NCBI RefSeq assembly: GCF_049472675.1
Contig: NZ_JAPNXM010000004.1
Coordinates: forward strand, 1-64,000
Direction of reading: 5' to 3'
Length of the DNA stretch: 64,000 bases
Origin: Deferribacter thermophilus
GTDB taxonomy: Bacteria > Chrysiogenota > Deferribacteres > Deferribacterales > Deferribacteraceae
Shown: one piece after another, positions 58,654-64,000 of the stretch
Numbering within the stretch: the first letter of the stretch is position 1
Layout of the letters: each line of letters starts with the position of its first letter
Notes under the pieces: generated by a model
Told to the model about the DNA's origin: nothing
The model's input: the letters and a program-made list of their open reading frames with translations, nothing else
Database searches by the model: none
Made by a program: the position numbers and the translations under genes

Positions 58654-60420
58654 TTAATATACTCTTGGTTTTGGTGGGAATGGATCAACAGTAAGAGGCT
58701 TCATTCTTACTGGTCTATACTTAACCTCAAATTCGCCATCTTCATAGAAAACCTCAGTATGCTTTAAGTAGTTTTCATCATCCCTTTCTGGATAATCATC
58801 TCTATAATGTCCGCCACGAGATTCTTTTCTTTCAATAGCAGCTTTAGTAAGTGCTTTTGCTACCATAATCATATTATTTAGTTCTAATGCTTCAATTAAT
58901 TCAAGATTATAGATATTTGATTTATCATTAACTCTAAAGTCATCCATTTTCTTTTCTAATTCATTTATTTTTTCTAAAGCCTCTAGCATCCCTTCTTCTG
59001 TTCTAAACACGGAAACATTTCTCTGCATTGTTTCTATTAACTCGTTGTAAATTGAGCCAAATGTATATTTACCATTTGAGTTAGCAAATTTTTGGAGTAA
59101 ATTGATACCAAAATCACCTGCATTTTCTTTTAATGGCACAAGTGGATTATTTAGAGCCCATTTTGCAGCTTGTTCACCAGCTGTTCTACCAAATACAACT
59201 AAGTCAAGTAGTGAGTTTGTACCAAGCCTGTTTGCTCCATGAACAGATGCAGCAGCACATTCACCAGCAGCAAAGAATCCTGGAACTGGCTCTTCAGGGT
59301 TTTCACCTTTAGCTTTTATTACTTGGGTTAAGTAATTAGTTGGAATACCTCCATTTTGATAGTGAGCCGTTGGAACAACAGGGATTGGTTCTTTAGTACA
59401 GTCAACGCCAGCAAATACAAGTGCTAATTCGTGAATACCTGGAAGTTTTTCCATAATAGCATCTGCACCAATATGATCTATTTTTAATAAAATATAATCT
59501 TTATTAGGTCCAACACCTCTACCTTCTAGAATTTCTCTCATCATAGAACGAGATACGATATCCCTTGGTGCAAGATCTTTGATGGTTGGAGCGTATCTTT
59601 CCATAAACCTTTCGCCATTTGCATTAAGAAGTATACCACCTTCACCGCGAACCCCTTCTGTGATGAGGTTGCCTGCACCGTAAATACCTGTTGGGTGAAA
59701 CTGGAAAAACTCGGCATCACACCATGAGAAACCAGCTCTCATTGCCATTGCAATACCGTCACCAGTATTGATGTGAGCATTTGAATTTGTTTTAAAAATT
59801 CTACCACTACCACCAGTAGCAAAAACTACTGCTTTTGCATGGAATATATGAAATCCACCATTTTGAATATCCCAGCAAAGAACACCATTTACTACGCCAT
59901 CATTAGTTAATAACTCTAAAGCATAGAATTCGCTAAAGAAGTGTGTACCTTGAGCCACTGATTTTTCATATAGGGTTTGAAGCATAGCATGACCTGTTCT
60001 ATCTGCTGCATAGCAAGCTCTTTTTACAGGTCTTTTGCCAAATTCTGCAGTATGTCCACCAAATGGTCTTTGTGCGATTTTACCATCTGGTGTTCTACTA
60101 AATGGTAAACCTATATGCTCAAGTTCGATAATCATTTCTGGAGCTAATCTGGTCATATATTCACAGGCATCCTGATCAGCCAAGTAATCAGAACCTTTTA
60201 CAGTATCAAACATGTGCCAATGCCAGTGGTCTTCTTCTAAATTTCCCAATGCTGCAGAAATACCACCCTGAGCAGAAATTGTATGACTTCTTGTAGGATA
60301 AACTTCTGAAATTACAGCTGTTTTACAGTATTGAGATGCTACCTGTGCAGCATTAAGTCCTGCACCACCAGCACCAACTATTATAACATCAAACTTATGA
60401 TATTCAACTTTCACAGACAT
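58654..60420 (-). CDS. sdhA: Succinate dehydrogenase/fumarate reductase flavoprotein
   Basis: FAD subunit of 588 residues, with the dicarboxylate active site facing the cytoplasm. The Rossmann loop VGAGGAGLNAA and the flavinylation-type segment RSHTISAQGGISAALGN with its conserved His are seen. So are the active-site FQFHPTGIYGAG, the ARDIVSR-type APRDIVSRSMMREI, and the late RKESRGGHYRDDYP. It lies 17 bases upstream of sdhB and downstream of the two anchor genes. It is full length. Confidence 0.96.
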   Translation of the reverse strand: MSVKVEYHKFDVIIVGAGGAGLNAAQVASQYCKTAVISEVYPTRSHTISAQGGISAALGNLEEDHWHWHMFDTVKGSDYLADQDACEYMTRLAPEMIIELEHIGLPFSRTPDGKIAQRPFGGHTAEFGKRPVKRACYAADRTGHAMLQTLYEKSVAQGTHFFSEFYALELLTNDGVVNGVLCWDIQNGGFHIFHAKAVVFATGGSGRIFKTNSNAHINTGDGIAMAMRAGFSWCDAEFFQFHPTGIYGAGNLITEGVRGEGGILLNANGERFMERYAPTIKDLAPRDIVSRSMMREILEGRGVGPNKDYILLKIDHIGADAIMEKLPGIHELALVFAGVDCTKEPIPVVPTAHYQNGGIPTNYLTQVIKAKGENPEEPVPGFFAAGECAAASVHGANRLGTNSLLDLVVFGRTAGEQAAKWALNNPLVPLKENAGDFGINLLQKFANSNGKYTFGSIYNELIETMQRNVSVFRTEEGMLEALEKINELEKKMDDFRVNDKSNIYNLELIEALELNNMIMVAKALTKAAIERKESRGGHYRDDYPERDDENYLKHTEVFYEDGEFEVKYRPVRMKPLTVDPFPPKPRVY

Positions 60421-60445
60421 AACTTTTACCCCTCACTAAAATTTT

Positions 60446-60763
60446 TTATAAAGATGAAATTACTGTTAAAGAAAGTATAGCTAAAGTTACTCCAACAATC
60501 CAATAGATAGCAAGTAAAATTGCTCTCCAAGTTGGACTAGAAACATAATCATCAGTAATCATTTTAAAACCGTTGAAAGTATGGAAAATACCGAAAGCGA
60601 AAAGTGGCCCTAATACAATCTTTTTTAATCCCCACTCACCACTTTTAATCATTGAGAAAAAGTGTATAAAAATTACAAGGATTAAAATAACACCAGAAAT
60701 CCTTTGCATTAACCATTCAAATACACCTCTGTCGCTTGAACCCATAAACTTATAATATTTCAT
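60446..60763 (-). CDS. sdhD: Succinate dehydrogenase membrane anchor, SdhD-like
   Basis: Small membrane subunit of 105 residues with three hydrophobic helices (about 20-40, 50-68, 82-103). Marks are EWLMQRISGVILILV, then IFIHFF with a candidate heme or quinone histidine, FGIFHTFNGFKMI and DDYV. The DDY resembles the Tyr83 quinone-binding region of E. coli SdhD. Its sequence is visibly similar to the next anchor. It lies 25 bases before sdhA. Confidence 0.85.
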   Translation of the reverse strand: MKYYKFMGSSDRGVFEWLMQRISGVILILVIFIHFFSMIKSGEWGLKKIVLGPLFAFGIFHTFNGFKMITDDYVSSPTWRAILLAIYWIVGVTLAILSLTVISSL

Positions 60764-60775
60764 AATAATTCCTCC

Positions 60776-61129
60776 TTATGAAAATATAGGTATTGCACCA
60801 ATGATAAAAACAACAATCACTAAAAAGATAACAACCATAAACTGCTTAGCAAAAACACCTTTTTCAGCACCATTGCTAAAATCGATTAAAACAATTCTAA
60901 AACCGTTAAAAGCATGATAAATGAATGTTAAAAATACTATTGCCCTTACTCCAGCATTTGCAGTAAGGCTTGTAAACCATTCTGCAACACCTGCTTTACC
61001 TAAAATATGAAAAATAAGGTAAAGACCTAAAATTACACCGGTGATTCTGTGAAGCAACCATGCGGTCATACCGGTGTGCTTACGATAAGAAACTTTTTTG
61101 GGATACGTGATAAGATCTTTTCTTGGCAT
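60776..61129 (-). CDS. sdhC: Succinate dehydrogenase cytochrome b subunit, SdhC-like
   Basis: Larger anchor, 117 residues with three hydrophobic helices. It has the SdhC signature MTAWLLHRITGVILGLYLIFH and the second histidine region IYHAFNGFRIVL. The start is ATG 61129 with GGGGTG just ahead. The frame is open to 61159, but the extra residues are atypical. It is first in the sdhCDAB operon; the 203 bases upstream (61160-61362) show no structure I can name. Confidence 0.9.
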   Translation of the reverse strand: MPRKDLITYPKKVSYRKHTGMTAWLLHRITGVILGLYLIFHILGKAGVAEWFTSLTANAGVRAIVFLTFIYHAFNGFRIVLIDFSNGAEKGVFAKQFMVVIFLVIVVFIIGAIPIFS

Positions 61130-61362
61130 TTTACACCCCTTCTTTATTTTAAGATACAAACATCGTTAAATTTAACATAAAACTAACATAAGAAATCTTT
61201 TTTGTCAATTAGATTGTATACAATATACATGGTATTGGGTTTTAATTAATCAACAAAATCAATAATGATTTATAGTTTTGTAAAAATAAAACATCGTTTT
61301 CTACAAGGTTGGCCAGATATAATTTTTATTGTGTAAAAATTAAAATTAATTATAATTGAATT

Positions 61363-62310
61363 ATGATAGAAAGCATTAAAAAAAATTATTTTGTAATTTT
61401 AACTGCACTAATTCTTTTTTATGAAACTTATTACAGAGCTGAAAGTAATATACTTTTGGTTACTTCATTGGTTTTAATCCTTTTTTTAGGTTTAACTTTT
61501 GTTAAGAAAATATATTTAGATGACTTTTTATTTATCTTATGTTTTTGTTTTTTATTGTTTACTGTTTATTTTGATAATAAATTATTGTACTTCCAAATTT
61601 TGCTTTTGCCATATCTGATTTTTCAATCAAAATATTATTTTTTTAAAGTGATATTTTCTTTGTTGGCATTACTATTTGATGTTGTAGTTTTAAAAATAGA
61701 AGTGTTATCAAATTTTACAATGATTTATGGGGTACTTTTATTCTTTTTTATTATTATAAGATTTTGGATAGATAAGCTTTATTATCAAATTAATGAATTA
61801 TCCATAACTGATGATCTTACAGGGCTACTAAATCAAAAAGGGTTTTTGAGAAAGTTTGAAGAAGAATACTACAGATCAGTTAGGTATAAAAAGAGCTTTA
61901 CACTTATAATGTTGGATAGTGACGACTTAAAAAAAGTCAATGACACTTATGGGCATAAATACGGAACTAAAGTAATTCTGTTCATTGCAGAGGAGATTAA
62001 GAAAAATATTCGAAGAACAGATTTTGCATGTAGATACGGTGGCGATGAATTTATGATATGTTTAGTAGAGACCCCTTTAAATAATGGTAAAATTTTTGCT
62101 GATAGGCTAAGAAAAAGTATTGCTATAAAGCCTGTGTTTACTGAAAAAGGGAAAGGTTTTAATGTCACAATAAGTCTTGGAGTTGTTGGTTTCCCTGATA
62201 CCTCGGAAAAAAGTTATGAGTTATTAGACTTGGTAGATAAGGCTCTTTATGATGCAAAAAATAAAGGTAAAAATAAAGTTGTTGTATTGACTAAAAATTC
62301 AGCAGAATGA
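61363..62310 (+). CDS. Membrane-bound diguanylate cyclase
   Basis: Synthesises cyclic di-GMP from two GTP. The protein of 315 residues has about six N-terminal membrane helices (10-140) and a GGDEF domain (about 150-310). The active-site motif GGDEF is intact at 226-230. The inhibitory I-site RxxD (Arg217-x-x-Asp220) is also present, five residues upstream, so product feedback is expected. No PAS or Cache sensor is recognisable; the membrane part probably senses the signal. The gene is transcribed alone; in the 230 bases after it I see only a doubtful 29-codon frame. Confidence 0.93.
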   Translation: MIESIKKNYFVILTALILFYETYYRAESNILLVTSLVLILFLGLTFVKKIYLDDFLFILCFCFLLFTVYFDNKLLYFQILLLPYLIFQSKYYFFKVIFSLLALLFDVVVLKIEVLSNFTMIYGVLLFFFIIIRFWIDKLYYQINELSITDDLTGLLNQKGFLRKFEEEYYRSVRYKKSFTLIMLDSDDLKKVNDTYGHKYGTKVILFIAEEIKKNIRRTDFACRYGGDEFMICLVETPLNNGKIFADRLRKSIAIKPVFTEKGKGFNVTISLGVVGFPDTSEKSYELLDLVDKALYDAKNKGKNKVVVLTKNSAE

Positions 62311-62540
62311 AAAATTGTATTGTTGCGTTAAAATTATACATAGAGTCTGTTGATAATTTCCACAAGAATTGCACAAATGATGTATATAAAAAAATACTTG
62401 ACAAGGGAACCCTAATATTTAAAGGAATTTTTTTAAAATATTGATAAGTATGAGGAAATGTATATATTTACTTATTGCTATGCTAACATTAGGTTTTTTT
62501 GTGAATAGTTTTCAACAAATTTTCAACATTGGGGTGTAAA

Positions 62541-63101
62541 ATGGGTGAGTTAAGTTTTAACTCAAAAAAATATCTGTTAAATGTTGCAAGAAAAACTATT
62601 GAGAAAAAATTTAATGGAAAGTTATATGAACCAGAAAATATTCCTGATGAATTAAATTTTAATTCTGGTTGTTTTGTTACTTTACATACTATAAGTGGTG
62701 ATCTAAGAGGGTGTATAGGTAATTTTCGTAACGATATTAATATAGTTTATAATGTTCGGGATATGGCTATTCAGGCAGCATTTCATGATCCGAGATTTAC
62801 CCCTTTGACTAAAGATGAGCTTGATAATATAATAATCGAAATTTCAATTTTAACACCAATGCAAAAAGTCCATGATATAGAAGAAATTGTAGTGGGACAA
62901 GATGGGTTGTATGTAAAAAAAGGGTTTTTTAGTGGGGTATTGTTGCCACAGGTGGCAGTAGAACATAATTGGGATAAATATGAATTTTTATCATATACTT
63001 GTTTAAAGGCAGGTTTGCCACCCGATACATGGAAGAAAGGTGGTGTTGATATATATAAGTTTCAGGCAATAATATTTGATGAAAAAGAAATTAAAAGTTA
63101 G
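62541..63101 (+). CDS. amrA: AMMECR1-domain protein (AmmeMemoRadiSam A)
   Basis: AMMECR1-type protein of 186 residues, component A of the system named for AMMECR1, Memo and radical SAM. It has the segments GCFVTLHTISGDLRGCIGNF, AAFHDPRFTPLTKDE, IEISILTPMQ and VLLPQVAVEHNW. No reaction is established. The start is ATG 62541, because GGGGTG at 62531-62536 precedes it; an in-frame TTG at 62529 is unlikely. Component S (amrS) is 35 kb away in this window. The Memo component is not seen. It ends convergently, overlapping the next gene by 11 bases. Confidence 0.93.
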   Translation: MGELSFNSKKYLLNVARKTIEKKFNGKLYEPENIPDELNFNSGCFVTLHTISGDLRGCIGNFRNDINIVYNVRDMAIQAAFHDPRFTPLTKDELDNIIIEISILTPMQKVHDIEEIVVGQDGLYVKKGFFSGVLLPQVAVEHNWDKYEFLSYTCLKAGLPPDTWKKGGVDIYKFQAIIFDEKEIKS

Positions 63102-63504
63102 TAATAGGTCTTGAATTTGCAAAGATATTTAAAATATCCTTTTTATTTTTTTCAGTTAAAAAACCTGTGAAATAAGCAGTTGATGTATCAGGAAAAGACT
63201 TTATGATTGAACCTGCAAGTTGCCAATAATGAAGATTATTATCAATGATTTTATCAGGTTTTATAACTGGTTCAAGTGAATTTTCAATTATATTATCCAT
63301 ATCAACTATAATTTTTTTGATTTCTTTTTTTTGACTGCCAACTATTTTTAATGATGTTACAGTTATAATATCTGGTGTCTCAAATAAATGTCCAAAAGAC
63401 TGAGTGAGATAATCTGCATTTTCTAATGTTTCAATTATTAATGGATAGATTTCTTCGATGAACAGTTTTTTGTTTAAATAGTAAAATGTAATAAGATAAT
63501 TCAT
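63091..63504 (-). CDS. Unknown protein, 137 residues
   Basis: I do not recognise this gene. It encodes a soluble protein opening MNYLITFYYLNKKLFIEEIY and ending in TGFLTEKNKKDILNIFANSR, with no cysteines, signal peptide or membrane helix. It overlaps the ferredoxin-ended gene by 4 bases (start inside its stop), so both are translated from one message. A role with that redox protein is only suggested by position. Confidence 0.6.
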   Translation of the reverse strand: MNYLITFYYLNKKLFIEEIYPLIIETLENADYLTQSFGHLFETPDIITVTSLKIVGSQKKEIKKIIVDMDNIIENSLEPVIKPDKIIDNNLHYWQLAGSIIKSFPDTSTAYFTGFLTEKNKKDILNIFANSRPITNF

Positions 63505-63983
63505 CTAATTGCTCCATAAGGGCAAAATTCTTTGCAAAAATTGCAACCTATACATAATGCACTGTTGATAAAAACTTTGTTATCATGATAAAATAGAGCT
63601 GGACAGTATGTATTTTCTATACATTTTGCTTTTTCATTTAAAGAAAGACATTTGCATTTTTTCTCTTTAATTGTTGCACTTTTTTTATGTGGGATATTTT
63701 CGCATGAGTATGGAAATATAAAATTAGTAGCTGGTGCTTTAAACAGCTTTTTTAATAGAGGTAAATTGTTAATTTTATAAGTTTCGTTATCTGCTAAAAG
63801 GATTATTTTTTGATGTGGCTTAAGATTATTTATAAAATGATTGTTTATGTTTGAAATGTTTCCAATATAAAGTGTATTTAGCTGTGTTCTTTCATAAGTT
63901 AGTCCATAATACTCATTAAAATTTGCAAATTTAACATTGAAGAGATTTTGAATTATGCTGCAAGGGATATCGGAGAATACCAT
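63501..63983 (-). CDS. Protein with C-terminal ferredoxin domain
   Basis: A 160-residue protein. Residues 1-100 are unknown and Lys/Asn-rich. Near 100-135 a first cysteine-rich stretch (CKCLSLNEKAKCIENTYC, PALF) precedes a 4Fe-4S motif, C-IGC-NFC-KEFCP, that ends the protein in YGAIR. The tail resembles the C-terminal ferredoxin domain of indolepyruvate ferredoxin oxidoreductase alpha (IorA). The catalytic TPP domain is missing, and the partner subunit is not visible. It could be a free electron-transfer subunit. The start at 63983 is near the window end and uncertain. Confidence 0.6.
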   Translation of the reverse strand: MVFSDIPCSIIQNLFNVKFANFNEYYGLTYERTQLNTLYIGNISNINNHFINNLKPHQKIILLADNETYKINNLPLLKKLFKAPATNFIFPYSCENIPHKKSATIKEKKCKCLSLNEKAKCIENTYCPALFYHDNKVFINSALCIGCNFCKEFCPYGAIR

Positions 63984-64000
63984 TTGATAATTTTTTACAA

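Noticed and set aside
62450..62539. 29-codon hydrophobic frame just before amrA
   Set aside because: It starts ATGAGG and encodes a signal-like peptide but has no Shine-Dalgarno, and its end overlaps the ribosome site of amrA. It is probably chance.
1..64000. CRISPR array, prophage or integrated element
   Set aside because: No regularly spaced repeats, phage structural genes, integrase or tRNA-flanking attachment repeats were found; the only short repeats are at 32761-32960.

Overview
The window is AT-rich DNA from a diderm (Gram-negative-type) bacterium. Lipoprotein signal peptides, an RND efflux pump with an outer-membrane channel, a murein lytic transglycosylase, two sigma-54-type promoters, a TRAP transporter, a Cache-type chemoreceptor and a succinate dehydrogenase/fumarate reductase all fit this. 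The gene set and base composition suggest Deferribacterota (Deferribacter/Calditerrivibrio-like). That placement is inference from gene content, because no 16S rRNA gene is present. Nearly everything is chromosomal housekeeping DNA. The only mobile or repeat traces are a possible transposase tail at the left edge and a REP/MITE-like palindrome with a tandem repeat near 32.8 kb.

Layout. 0-9.97 kb: rpmB, a PAS/GAF sensor kinase split by a frameshift in an A8 run, glyQ without glyS, a double-Cache chemoreceptor, then mltD, a glycosyltransferase, an Lrp regulator, nth and a small conserved gene. 10.1-15.4 kb: a SAM-I riboswitch with its own terminator heads metX, a methyltransferase, a FetAB-like ABC pair and a ClC-CBS protein, all with overlapping genes. 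15.5-22.2 kb: dnaQ-like, rsmA and pdxA, then divergent rpmH-rnpA-yidD-yidC-jag, a small membrane protein and transaldolase. 22.2-28.0 kb: one compact minus-strand operon of polyprenyl synthetase, AmrS, ApbE, NusG-II protein, Gx-transporter protein, Maf and acyl-CoA ligase. 28.1-32.7 kb: an unknown protein, ridA, a dehydrogenase, tRNA-Gly(CCC), a sigma-54 promoter before a secreted Gly/Met-rich protein, a SHOCT protein, an SRAP-like protein and a DUF169 protein. 32.8-39.2 kb: repeats, then a TetR-controlled RND tripartite pump. 39.3-46.5 kb: a Kef-type antiporter, tRNA-Leu (anticodon reads AAG), an isochorismatase-like hydrolase, aconitase, an XRE-cupin regulator and leuB. 46.6-49.9 kb: a TRAP transporter behind a sigma-54 promoter with upstream palindromes. 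49.9-56.9 kb: an Att-like ABC/CrtC cluster, class II photolyase, and an SDR-DUF2867 gene split by a frameshift in a T6 run. 57.0-64 kb: a YdjM-like protein, sdhCDAB, a diguanylate cyclase, AMMECR1 protein AmrA, and two poorly known genes, one with a ferredoxin end.

How it works together. The polyprenyl synthetase/ApbE/NusG-II/Gx set resembles the core of the flavin-based extracellular electron transfer locus known from Firmicutes, here in a diderm. With succinate dehydrogenase, aconitase and a TRAP importer it suggests a respiratory organism that takes up organic acids and may pass electrons outward. Two genes are each broken by a one-base change in a homopolymer. These are either assembly errors or real slippage sites, and are the first thing to verify.
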